Shown: positions 37,504-45,579, counted from the stretch's first letter. The stretch: 64,000 nt of DNA from Petrocella atlantisensis (GCF_900538275.1 NZ_LR130778.1:1178001-1242000), one strand, 5' to 3'. The notes: a model not told the origin generated them from the letters alone. Translations and numbers: made by a program.

Positions 37504-37523
37504 TGTACTAAGTTATGAATGTT

Positions 37524-37598
37524 GCCTAACGTCGGTGTGTTGACGATGTGTGGTATCCATCCTTATTCAAAGCCCATATCGTCAACTTGCTGTTAGGC
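37524..37598 (-). repeat. attC 18 (proximal), 75 bp
   Basis: Outer cores GCCTAAC and GTTAGGC. Inner arms GTTGACGATGTG and CATATCGTCAAC. Site of the first cassette after attI. Confidence 0.92.
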
Positions 37599-37614
37599 GA
37601 TGTAATAACGGAAT

Positions 37615-38151
37615 CTATTTATGTGGTACATCTTGAATCTGCTTAACTCCATAAAACTCTTTACAACACTGTTCTAATTCACTTAAATCAGTAGATAAGA
37701 ACTTGCCGAAAAACTTAGGCGGAATACATAGTTTAGGAGAAAATTCAATAACTCGCTTACTTACTGTACCTCTTCTACGAGCATACATAATCACACCTAT
37801 TGACACATCCAGAATTTCTGCCAACTCAAATATCTTAAGCCCATAAACATGCTCAATTGCATCATAAAGGTTCACATCTATACCAAGCCCCTTTTCATCT
37901 GCATCAATGCGTCTAATAAATTCATCATAGTCTATACTCTGATCCATATAGCTATAGTTCTTCTGTATGTACCAAGGCACTTTTTCAATTAAACTGTCAT
38001 AGTACTCAAAAGAGACACCCCACCCAGTACATATTACATTATTATCTAACTCTTCAGGAATAGCATCGCCATATGATAAAATATCTCCATGGCCTGCACA
38101 TATCTGATTAAAGTTAAACTCACATGTATTGCAATTTCTAATTATTCTCAT
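37615..38151 (-). CDS. First cassette: Cys-rich HTH-like protein of unknown function
   Basis: 178 residues. The N-terminal cluster CNTCEFNFNQICAGHG, with another Cys at NNVICTGW, could bind metal. Residues about 105-130 (KIFELAEILDVSIGVIMYARRRG) look like a helix-turn-helix. A second short cluster, ELEQCCKEFYG, is near the end. No family recognised. SD GGAGGGAG lies close to ATG. As the cassette next to attI, it is the newest and probably the best expressed. Confidence 0.65.
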   Translation of the reverse strand: MRIIRNCNTCEFNFNQICAGHGDILSYGDAIPEELDNNVICTGWGVSFEYYDSLIEKVPWYIQKNYSYMDQSIDYDEFIRRIDADEKGLGIDVNLYDAIEHVYGLKIFELAEILDVSIGVIMYARRRGTVSKRVIEFSPKLCIPPKFFGKFLSTDLSELEQCCKEFYGVKQIQDVPHK

Positions 38152-38204
38152 TATCTCCCTCCATTCATATATACTTCAATATATCATAGCCTAGTTATTA
38201 TATC

Positions 38205-38276
38205 GCCTAACTTCTGCATTCCCGACGTGTCGGGAATATGGTTACATTGGTACTTTTTGCGTATGTCGAGAATAAG
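38205..38276 (-). other. attI: attI-like primary recombination site
   Basis: Directly behind the recombinase stop. The minus strand reads into the core GTTAGGC (38211-38205), where the first cassette begins, with no partner core on the other side. Upstream of the core are a 9-bp inverted repeat ATTCCCGAC/GTCGGGAAT (38218-38237) and a second direct copy TGTCGAGAATA (38264-38274) of TGTCGGGAATA (38229-38239). This gives three related recombinase-binding-like motifs, as attI sites have strong and weak binding boxes. Confidence 0.75.
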
Positions 38277-39296
38277 CTAAAGTTGGTCAAGAGGATTCTT
38301 GATATTCATAATCGACTTGACCGACACATGGGTATAGATCTCAGTCGTCTTGCTACTGCTATGTCCAAGCAACTCCTGAATATACCTTAAATGAACACCA
38401 CTCTCTAATAAATGTGTAGCAAAAGAATGTCTCAAGCTATGAAATGTAACACTCTTTTGTATGCCAGCTTTCGCTACAGATGCATTAAATACCCGTTGCA
38501 ATGTTCTTCCAGTAATAGGTCCATCCTTATCCGGATTCTCAAACAGCCACACCTTGGGTCGATACTCTTTGTAATACACCCTTAGCTGCTTAAGCATCTT
38601 CTCTGACAACAAAGTGATTCTATCCTTACGCCCTTTGCCTTGATGGACGATGACCACCATCCTTTCACTATCAATGTTCGCGACTGGCATTGTTGCCACT
38701 TCACTAACCCTTAGACCACAAGAATAAGCTAACATTAGAACGGTCTTGTGTTTCTCATTAATTGTTACTTCTAACAAACGCTTTACTTCATTTTGACTCA
38801 TAACCTTGGGTAACTTCTTTTCTTTTTTGGGTCGTTGTAACTTGATAACCTCTGTCTCTTCTATGTTGCTAAATTTTCTTGCATAGATTTTGATGGCATT
38901 AACTGCCTGATTACAATAAGAATGACTAGTTTGTTTATTTTCTAACAAATATAACAAGTAACTATTAATGCTAGTTAGGTCACAAGCACCTTCACTATAG
39001 GCCAAGAATGCTTTGAGATGATTGCTGTAACTTTTGATGGTTTCGGAACTATAGCCCAAACGTTTTAGATCATCCATAATTTCATTGATCTTCATAAGAT
39101 CATCTTTTGTTTGTTCAGCTAAACCGTTCTTGTTTCTCTGAAATAGTTCCATCACTGCTTCATACTGAATTGGCGGCAAATGCCAGACTTTCTCCTTTGC
39201 CAGCCATTTGCCGCCAAGTAACTTAAGTTGCTCCACATAATAAGGATTGTAATCGATCTGAACGCTTACAAAACCCCACTCTTTGCGAATTTCCAT
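38277..39296 (-). CDS. Integron-associated tyrosine recombinase lacking the IntI patch
   Basis: 339 residues. Catalytic set complete: Arg196 (GLRVSEV), Lys in GKGRKDR (221-227), His286 and Arg289 (HSLRH), His312 (LGHSS), Tyr321 (EIYTHV). It ends in NPLDQL, recalling the SPLD end of IntI proteins. A SAM-like core-binding domain spans about 68-160. Residues 1-60 (KLLGGKWLAKEKVWHLPP) form an extra domain resembling HARP-like modules. Between the catalytic Lys and His286 the chain runs YYKEYRPKVWLFEN and shows none of the roughly 20-35 extra residues that IntI1 has there. It lies at the array start, same strand as the cassettes. SD AGGGGGAG. XerC/D housekeeping function is unlikely from context. 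Confidence 0.88.
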   Translation of the reverse strand: MEIRKEWGFVSVQIDYNPYYVEQLKLLGGKWLAKEKVWHLPPIQYEAVMELFQRNKNGLAEQTKDDLMKINEIMDDLKRLGYSSETIKSYSNHLKAFLAYSEGACDLTSINSYLLYLLENKQTSHSYCNQAVNAIKIYARKFSNIEETEVIKLQRPKKEKKLPKVMSQNEVKRLLEVTINEKHKTVLMLAYSCGLRVSEVATMPVANIDSERMVVIVHQGKGRKDRITLLSEKMLKQLRVYYKEYRPKVWLFENPDKDGPITGRTLQRVFNASVAKAGIQKSVTFHSLRHSFATHLLESGVHLRYIQELLGHSSSKTTEIYTHVSVKSIMNIKNPLDQL

Positions 39297-39383
39297 AGAC
39301 TCCCCCTATGCTATACCACTTAAAGTTTATATTTAGTTGTAAAACTATTGGGATATCAGAAATCTCCCCAGATCCTTTATAAT

Positions 39384-39417
39384 ATTATATCATATGTTTC
39401 TAAGAAACTTAAGTTCT
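39384..39417 (-). promoter_or_regulatory. Recombinase promoter with LexA-like palindrome
   Basis: Minus strand: extended -10 TGATATAAT (TATAAT at 39384-39389) about 90 bases before the ATG. The -35 position is covered by GAAC-TTAA-GTTT (39405-39416), which fits the core GAAC-N4-GTTY of Gram-positive LexA boxes. A second partial match AAACATATGATA overlaps the -10. Confidence 0.5.
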
Positions 39418-39560
39418 CTATGTTCAATTTATTTAATTTTTATCATTAGGAATACCCATACAAATCTTCCAAGTTGTACTTCCAATTTTAAGTAATTCAT
39501 ACACAATCACCATCATAAATAAGCCCTAATATGATGATATACTCCTCCTAAAAAATGCAC

Positions 39561-39598
39561 AAAAGAGAGCATCCATGATATACATGAAACTCTCTTTT
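39561..39598 (-). terminator. Terminator of the Phd/ParE pair
   Basis: Inverted repeat AAAAGAGAG/CTCTCTTTT, followed on the minus strand by GTGCATTTTTT, 20 bases after the toxin stop codon. Confidence 0.6.
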
Positions 39599-39617
39599 AT
39601 CTTCCAATCAGAAATAT

Positions 39618-39926
39618 TTACATTAAATTCCTATACTCTTGTCTAGTATCAACAACAGCATAAATTGTTACGATCTCATTTATTTTATCGGCTTTATAAA
39701 AAACCATATGCTTTTCAATAATCAACACACTATATCCCTGTTTACGAAGAATTGCATATCTTGGTTCGCTCCCGGATTCCGGAAAATCTGCAAGGCGCAT
39801 CATTGCCTTCTCAATCTTTGCAAGGTACTTCAGAGCAATATCTACACTGTCAGAATCATCTGCAATATAGTAGATCAAATCCCTTAATTGATTGTCTGCC
39901 TTTTCAGTTCGAACTACTTGATACAT
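39618..39926 (-). CDS. parE: RelE/ParE-superfamily toxin
   Basis: 102 residues from ATG 39926 (GGGAGG eight bases upstream). ParE/RelE fold: YQVVRTEKADNQLRDLIYYIADDS, ALKYLAKIEKAMMRLADFPESGSEPRY, GYSVLIIEKHMVFYKAD and VTIYAVVDTRQEY. Whether it is a gyrase poison (ParE) or an mRNase (RelE) is not clear from sequence. It follows the antitoxin gene with a 1-base gap. It sits on the chromosome side of the recombinase, with no flanking attC, so it is not a cassette. Confidence 0.88.
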   Translation of the reverse strand: MYQVVRTEKADNQLRDLIYYIADDSDSVDIALKYLAKIEKAMMRLADFPESGSEPRYAILRKQGYSVLIIEKHMVFYKADKINEIVTIYAVVDTRQEYRNLM

Positions 39927-39927
39927 A

Positions 39928-40203
39928 TCAGTCCTCCCTGCCAAGGAGCGCACTTCTTATATCATCAAATGTCTCTTGAAGTGGTGCAACTCTTCCATAC
40001 TTCACGTCTTCTTCTGCTTCTGCCAAAGTGCGAAGCAACTCTAATTCGGAAGTCATTTGTCGGTATTCCTGAAGGCCTATCACTGCAGTATCACCTCTAC
40101 CATTTTTAGTAATGATCACAGGTTTTCTGGTCTCGTGACATTGCTTTGATATTTCGTTATAGTGATTTCTAAGATCTGCTGATGGGCGAATATTTAGTTC
40201 CAT
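39928..40203 (-). CDS. Phd/YefM-family antitoxin
   Basis: 91 residues. N-terminal DNA-binding Phd/YefM fold (LNIRPSADLRNHYNEISKQCHETRKPVIITKNGRGDTAVIGLQEYRQM) and an acidic C-terminal tail that would wrap the toxin. First gene of the pair; transcription starts at a promoter overlapped by a palindrome, as expected for self-regulation. Confidence 0.9.
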   Translation of the reverse strand: MELNIRPSADLRNHYNEISKQCHETRKPVIITKNGRGDTAVIGLQEYRQMTSELELLRTLAEAEEDVKYGRVAPLQETFDDIRSALLGRED

Positions 40204-40227
40204 TGAGATTACCTCTTTCTATATTCG

Positions 40228-40266
40228 ATATAGTCATATTATATCACTATATGTCTATATTATCAA
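40228..40266 (-). promoter_or_regulatory. Promoter and operator of the Phd/ParE operon
   Basis: Minus strand: TTGATA (40261-40266), 17-base spacer, TGATATAAT (-10 at 40238-40243). The inverted repeat ATATAGT (40228-40234)/ACTATAT (40246-40252) brackets the -10 box. Confidence 0.7.
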
Positions 40267-40604
40267 TTGGTTTTATCCTGTATACTTAAGCAGAGGCTGG
40301 TCGTACCTTCGGTACTGCTCGCCCTAGCATCCTGGGTGATCTTATCCGAAGTATTACAAAAATCATTCTTGACCGACTTGATGACGAAGGTATTATTACT
40401 GATTAAAATGCCAAATGTACCTGAATCGTTAACATGATAATCGAAAAGGAAATAGTAACCTTTCACGCCAACTTCGTCGATTAACATCCTAATGTTTTTG
40501 TGTGGTTGGGTGCTTATTTCAGCATAAATATTAGGATATTCTTTCATAAGTTCAATGACTTCTCTAATCTGATAAATACCACTATGTCCAAATATTAGCT
40601 TCAT
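40263..40604 (-). pseudogene. Remnant of an amidohydrolase
   Basis: 113-residue frame starting 5 bases after the RND pump stop codon. Residues 1-50 (KLIFGHSGIYQIREVIELMKEYPNIYAEISTQP, IRMLIDEVG) match the C-terminal part of metal-dependent amidohydrolases of the TIM-barrel Amidohydro_2 type (the GHxG strand and following helices). From about residue 60 the match fades, and the tail (TQDARASSTEGTTSLCLSIQDKTN) looks like out-of-frame sequence. The N-terminal metal site is absent. Likely a decayed gene fragment. Confidence 0.55.
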
Positions 40605-40608
40605 AACA

Positions 40609-43600
40609 CTACATCTCATACTCAACTTCAAGATAGTTTTCTGATGGGTTGTTCGCTTTTTTTTCAGCGTGCTTTTCTTTTACCTTGGTTTTTTTACCTT
40701 CAAATAATGAATACATTGCAGGTATAACACCTAGAGTTAAGACAGTCGCCATACATAGCCCTGAGATTAGGGCAACGCCCATCGGTGCAAAAAATGGGTC
40801 TGAAAGTGTAATCGGTAAAATACCACCGGCTGTTGTTATGGTGGTTGCCATAACAGGGATGAATCTTGTAACGCCGGTTTCTACTATAGCTTCATTCATT
40901 TCATAACCTTCATTACGAAGATAATTAATATAATCCAAGAAGACGATGGCATCATTAACGGCAATACCCACAAGGGCAACCACGCCGATAAAGGCAACAA
41001 ATCCAAAATTATTACCGGTAATTAATAATCCCAGCATGACCCCAATAATTGAAAGGGGAACAGTAAATAAGATAATAAAAGGCTGGGATAAGGAGTTAAA
41101 CTGTACGGCTAAGATAATATAAACAAGTAAAGCAGCCATCACCATATTAAGCATCATCTCACCAAAGGAGTCTCCCATTGCCTCCATCTCTCCACCAAAA
41201 CTCATAGATACACCCTCAATAAAGGGATAGTCTTTTGTAGCTTCTTGGAATGCAGCTGTGGCTTCAGCGGCGGTCCATTTGTCTTTATCTATATTGGCCG
41301 CTACATGAACAATTCTTTTTCCATCTTCATGAGAGATGGATTGAACGCTATTTGTTTCAATAATTTCCGCTACCTGTGAAAAAGGTATGGCGACACCACT
41401 TCGATTATAAAAGGTTAACTTCTCTAAATCATAGATGGTCTCAAGCTTATGCTTGGATGTTCTAATAACAATATCGATATCATCCTGATCATCTCTATAA
41501 GTCGTAGCGACAATACCATTGATTGAGTTTCTTAAAGATGCTGCTATAGATCGTTCATCTAGCCCAAGTGCAGCTGCTTTTTCAGAATCCACTTTTACTT
41601 CAAGTTCAGGGAAGTCTTCTCCAAAGCTGGTTTGTGGATCCCGGATACCCTCTATGGAAGCTAATATGTTTTTAATATCCCTTGCTGTTGTTTCCAAGTC
41701 TTCTAGACTGTCACCTTTTAGCTTTACATAGACAGGGCTACCACTTGGAGGGCCGGATTCAAGTTCTCTAATCTCAATGTCTGCGCCTGGGATTAATCGA
41801 ACGGCTTGACGTATGGAAGCAACGATTTGACTGCTTGTTCTTTCTCTTTCATTCAAGTCTTTTAGATTGATTTCAATGGATGATTGGATTGGATTGTCAC
41901 CAGCAGTGGTATCTAAATCACTGAAGATGCTCAAACCACCTGTTCCGACATAACTTACGAAAGTATCGATTTCCGGTATGTCTAAGATAATCTCTTCCAC
42001 TTGCTTTGTTATAGCTTTTGTTTGCTCTATCGAAGAACCGCTGGGTGTTTTTATAGATATTGAAAACTGTGGCATATCTTCACCACCGAACATCTCAACC
42101 GATAAAATGCCGGTAAAGGGCATGCTCACGCATAAAAGAAATAACACTCCAGCTGAACCAACCAGCATTAATTTACGGCTTGTTTTAGCGATGATATGAC
42201 TTAGAACCTTTGAGTAGGTTTTAATGACGATATGGTCCGTATGTGATACCTGAGGTGCAAATTGCTTAATCGCCATGCCTCCACCAAAGATAATTGCCCC
42301 AATATAGGATAGTACTGTAAAGGATCTAAACAATGGTTGATCAAAATCAGCAAAGGCGAATAGGGATAGTAGGATGATGATACCAACGGATAGGACTTTA
42401 ATGATGAACTCAGAACGCTGACTCTTTTCCTTCTGACCACCTTTTAAAAGGATTGCACAGATTGAAGGCGTAATCGTTATCGCCATGAAGAAAGAACAAC
42501 TGAGCGTAATAATAATCGTCATTGGTATGGATTTTATAAAATCACCCATAATGCCAGAAGTAAAGAGCATTGGTAAAAATGCAGCAACTGTTGTCAAAGT
42601 AGAAGCCAGTATCGCAGGGGCTATTTGGTTCGTCGCTACTAAAGAAGCAATATCCGCCCTGAGGCCTTTTTTTCTTAATCGGTCAATGTTTTCCATGACC
42701 ACAATGGCGTTATCCACCAACATACCCACGGCCAAGACGAGAGAAAACATTGTAATCTCATTTAATGTATTACCCGTTAGTTTTAAGAATCCAAAGGATG
42801 CGAGTAACGACATTGGAATAACAAAAGATACTATAAGAGCTTCCCTTAATCCGATAAATAGGAATAGAACAATAACGACAAGGAATAATCCTGAGATTGC
42901 ATTATTGGTAACGGACCCAAGTTGTTGATCTACATAATCGGCTTTATCCGCAATTAATGTTAAATCAAATCCTTCCGGGACAAGTTGATCCGATTTTTCG
43001 TCTAACATTTTCTCAATCTCTTCTTTAATACGTACTTCATCTGAACTGTCTTTTCGAAGTACTGCCAGAACTACCGTATTTTTGTTTGTTAAGTCTTCAA
43101 TCGTCGTTGCTGTTCCGTTATATTCATGAATAAACACTTTTCTATCTTCAAAGGTATCTTCAATTGTAGCAACATTCTTTAGGATGATATTGCTATCTGG
43201 GTTTGATCTGACGATGACATTTTCAATATCTTCAATCGTTTCAAATTTGCCTGAGGTTCTAAGGCTATACTCTTTTCCGTTTAGTTCTACATTACCGGCA
43301 GGAAAACTCACATTAGAAGCGGCCAAAGCATAATGTATGTCATCAATTGAGAGGTTATATATTGAAAGTTTTTGAGGATCGATGGTGATTTGGATTTCCC
43401 TATCGATATCACCTGCGATGACAACTTCCTTTACACCATAACTGAGTTCCATTTCCTTCTGAAGTTTTTTAGCTTTTTCCTGTAATGTAAGGATGTCCTC
43501 CTTGGTGGTTAATGCGTAGATGAGTACAGGACTTTGACCCGTCTTCATATCATAGACTTCAGGTGTGTTTGCATCACTTGGCAACTGGGCGCTGATGCCT

Positions 43601-43992
43601 GAAAGCTTTTCTTTAGCTTCACGTACCTTTTCATCCACATCTTCACCGGTTTCAAATTCTAAAAATATGATAGAGTTTCCTATACCTGAACTTGAGGTTA
43701 TGGTCTTAACCCCTTCAATCTCATCCAATCTTTTCTCAATGGGTTCTGTAACAAGTGTCTCGACTTCTTCAGGAGAAGCACCGATATACATCGTTTGTAC
43801 ATAGGCAAAAGGTATCGTAACCTTAGGCTGTGCTTCTCTTTGTAGAGACATATAGTTGCCTGATCCCCATATTACCAGTGCAATAATAATTAAAAAGGTT
43901 ATTCGAAAACGTTTGATAAATATGCCAGCCCATTTTCCAAGGGGATTCTTCTTTAAGGATAATTCTGGTATTGCTTTTTTATCTATATTCAC
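40609..43992 (-). CDS. RND-family efflux transporter, AcrB/HAE type
   Basis: 1127 residues with the RND layout: helix 1 (about 28-46), periplasmic-type domain, helices 2-6 with the proton-relay motif GMLVDNAIVVMENIDR (about 405-420), helix 7, second large domain, and helices 8-12 with VGIAVNDAIVFLDYIN. Driven by proton motive force. In a Gram-positive cell it works across one membrane with the adaptor encoded just upstream. The C-terminal tail is long and charged. The substrate is unknown. It starts 13 bases after the adaptor gene; no outer-membrane channel gene is present. Confidence 0.93.
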   Translation of the reverse strand: MNIDKKAIPELSLKKNPLGKWAGIFIKRFRITFLIIIALVIWGSGNYMSLQREAQPKVTIPFAYVQTMYIGASPEEVETLVTEPIEKRLDEIEGVKTITSSSGIGNSIIFLEFETGEDVDEKVREAKEKLSGISAQLPSDANTPEVYDMKTGQSPVLIYALTTKEDILTLQEKAKKLQKEMELSYGVKEVVIAGDIDREIQITIDPQKLSIYNLSIDDIHYALAASNVSFPAGNVELNGKEYSLRTSGKFETIEDIENVIVRSNPDSNIILKNVATIEDTFEDRKVFIHEYNGTATTIEDLTNKNTVVLAVLRKDSSDEVRIKEEIEKMLDEKSDQLVPEGFDLTLIADKADYVDQQLGSVTNNAISGLFLVVIVLFLFIGLREALIVSFVIPMSLLASFGFLKLTGNTLNEITMFSLVLAVGMLVDNAIVVMENIDRLRKKGLRADIASLVATNQIAPAILASTLTTVAAFLPMLFTSGIMGDFIKSIPMTIIITLSCSFFMAITITPSICAILLKGGQKEKSQRSEFIIKVLSVGIIILLSLFAFADFDQPLFRSFTVLSYIGAIIFGGGMAIKQFAPQVSHTDHIVIKTYSKVLSHIIAKTSRKLMLVGSAGVLFLLCVSMPFTGILSVEMFGGEDMPQFSISIKTPSGSSIEQTKAITKQVEEIILDIPEIDTFVSYVGTGGLSIFSDLDTTAGDNPIQSSIEINLKDLNERERTSSQIVASIRQAVRLIPGADIEIRELESGPPSGSPVYVKLKGDSLEDLETTARDIKNILASIEGIRDPQTSFGEDFPELEVKVDSEKAAALGLDERSIAASLRNSINGIVATTYRDDQDDIDIVIRTSKHKLETIYDLEKLTFYNRSGVAIPFSQVAEIIETNSVQSISHEDGKRIVHVAANIDKDKWTAAEATAAFQEATKDYPFIEGVSMSFGGEMEAMGDSFGEMMLNMVMAALLVYIILAVQFNSLSQPFIILFTVPLSIIGVMLGLLITGNNFGFVAFIGVVALVGIAVNDAIVFLDYINYLRNEGYEMNEAIVETGVTRFIPVMATTITTAGGILPITLSDPFFAPMGVALISGLCMATVLTLGVIPAMYSLFEGKKTKVKEKHAEKKANNPSENYLEVEYEM

Positions 43993-44005
43993 GCTTCGTC
44001 CCTTC

Positions 44006-45283
44006 CTACTCTACAATTGTTACTTTTTCTTGGTCACTAACATATTCTTTACCCGATACAATCAACAGATCTCCGTCTCTTAGACCTTCAATGATTTCTA
44101 CTTCTTTACCGTTATCAAGGCCAAGCTTAACAGGTCGAACATAGGTCGTATCATCTTGTACAACATATGCATACCAAGTGTCTTCTATAAGTTCCAGATG
44201 ACTACGGTTTACAACGATGGCATCATTTGCTTGACTCTTAACGACACGCACCTCAGCAAACATACCCGGTTTTATTTGATGCTTTCCATTACTGACTTCT
44301 ACCTTAACAGGGTAAGTAAAGTCCATGTCATTAGGTATTGGACTTATCTCAGTAATCTTTCCTGTATATTCTTCTCCTGAAATGGACTGAATCGTGACAA
44401 AAACCTTATCGCCAATCGATAACCCATTAATCAAATCATCCGTGACGTTTATGGGAATGAGAATCGTATCCATATCAATAACGCTATAAGCCGGAAAACT
44501 CGAATTATATATTTCTCCTATCTCAATATTTTTAGTAGCTATAATCCCACTTATAGGACTGGTCACATTCAAATCGGATAAGGTTTCTTTTGCGTTATTA
44601 TATTGAACGGCCAATGCATCTCTTGAAGCGATGGCTTGCTGTAATCCGTTTTTAGCCAGCGCAGTATTTTCAGTTAGTTGCTTACCTGTCAATAAATTAT
44701 AACTCTGTAAAACTGTGTCATAAGCATTTTTAGCTTGAAGGTAGGCTTGCTCCATGCCGTCATACTCACTCTTAGAAACTGCACCGGATGCGTATAAAGC
44801 TTTGGTATTCTCAAAGTTGATTTTTGCATTATCATAGGTAAGTTTGGCACTGTTTAGAGAAGATTTCACTTGGTTAAGCTGGCCCTCTTGCTGACTCCCC
44901 GAAGTAATGTTCACGTTTAATTTTGCTGAGTTAACAGCTGCTTCTGCGGAGTTCACCTGACTTGCTAAAGATTCAACGGTGTGTCTCATATCGGTTTCGT
45001 CAAAGGCGAATAAGACATCACCTTGTGAAACACTTTCGCCTACGTTAAAATACGTAGCGCTAATCTCACCGGGGAATTTGCCCATGATATCCACTTCCTT
45101 AATCGGTTTAACTTGTCCGGTAAAAATAGACTCATCCCTCATATTACCGGCTACGACCGCCTCTACTTTTACTGGCGTATAGGTTTCACCTTCAGCACCT
45201 ACTGCTTCTGCTTCGCCTTGACAGCCCGTAATGACGAATGTGGATATAAGCAATACTGTTAACACTAAACTATACTTTTTCAT
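44006..45283 (-). CDS. RND efflux periplasmic-adaptor (membrane fusion) lipoprotein
   Basis: About 425 residues from ATG 45283 (GGAGG 12 bases upstream; an in-frame TTG on the SD is rejected). Lipoprotein signal with lipobox VITGC. HlyD/AcrA plan: lipoyl half EVDIMGKFPGEISATYFNVGESVSQGDVLFAFDETD, a long hairpin coiled coil (about 100-240), the second lipoyl half LNVTSPISGIIATKNIEIGE, and beta-barrel and membrane-proximal domains. Partner of the pump encoded next. Confidence 0.92.
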   Translation of the reverse strand: MKKYSLVLTVLLISTFVITGCQGEAEAVGAEGETYTPVKVEAVVAGNMRDESIFTGQVKPIKEVDIMGKFPGEISATYFNVGESVSQGDVLFAFDETDMRHTVESLASQVNSAEAAVNSAKLNVNITSGSQQEGQLNQVKSSLNSAKLTYDNAKINFENTKALYASGAVSKSEYDGMEQAYLQAKNAYDTVLQSYNLLTGKQLTENTALAKNGLQQAIASRDALAVQYNNAKETLSDLNVTSPISGIIATKNIEIGEIYNSSFPAYSVIDMDTILIPINVTDDLINGLSIGDKVFVTIQSISGEEYTGKITEISPIPNDMDFTYPVKVEVSNGKHQIKPGMFAEVRVVKSQANDAIVVNRSHLELIEDTWYAYVVQDDTTYVRPVKLGLDNGKEVEIIEGLRDGDLLIVSGKEYVSDQEKVTIVE

Positions 45284-45511
45284 ACTTTGGTTGTTCCTCC
45301 TCAAATGGTCTATATGAATACATTTATAGAATTAATCTTTGGCTAAGGCGTCAAAACGATATCATAAAACTTAGTTTTTTCCTTTAACCCTCTTTTATTC
45401 AACAATTATATCACTCCTTATATGATAGAAAAATTAGACAATTATTAGATATTGATTAAAGCTGAAATTCTGCTATTTTCTTCAAGATTGCGCCCAAGCC
45501 GGGCGCATAAC

Positions 45512-45539
45512 AAAAAACGCCTTTCTTAACAGAAAAGCG
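45512..45539 (-). terminator. Terminator of the GTPase operon
   Basis: Minus strand stem CGCTTTTCT/AGAAAGGCG (one wobble pair), loop GTTA, then six T (45512-45517), 40 bases after the stop. A second GCGCCC/GGGCGC hairpin follows. Confidence 0.75.
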
Positions 45540-45579
45540 CTTCTTGTGGGGTTCATGAAACTTGAAACCTATAGAACTT

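Larger units (their letters stand above)
19671..39296 (-). mobile_element. Chromosomal integron-like gene-cassette array with adjacent tyrosine recombinase
   Basis: The array runs from the outermost attC (19671) to the recombinase start (39296). It contains 17 complete and one half attC-like site, all with the same polarity, separating about 19 short genes. All but the HicBA pair are read on the minus strand, each with an attC just after its stop codon. Every site has outer core boxes of the RYYYAAC/GTTRRRY type and inner complementary arms. An attI-like junction lies 66-72 bases behind the recombinase stop. The integrase and cassettes share one direction, the inverted arrangement known from Treponema denticola integrons. 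An IS21 element interrupts the most distal cassette. Integrons are rarely described in Clostridia. Confidence 0.88.

Noticed and set aside
22685-37598. Interpretation of the repeated 70-130 bp elements as a CRISPR array
   Set aside because: Units are palindromic, of variable length, and separated by whole genes, not by short unique spacers; no cas genes are present.
22685-37598. Interpretation of the repeats as REP/MITE elements scattered by transposition
   Set aside because: They have one polarity, sit exactly at gene 3' ends, end in RYYYAAC/GTTRRRY cores and stop abruptly at the recombinase; attC explains all of this.
42485-42928. Plus-strand ORF of 147 codons inside the RND pump gene
   Set aside because: Shadow of the strongly supported pump reading frame on the opposite strand; no SD and no recognisable domain.
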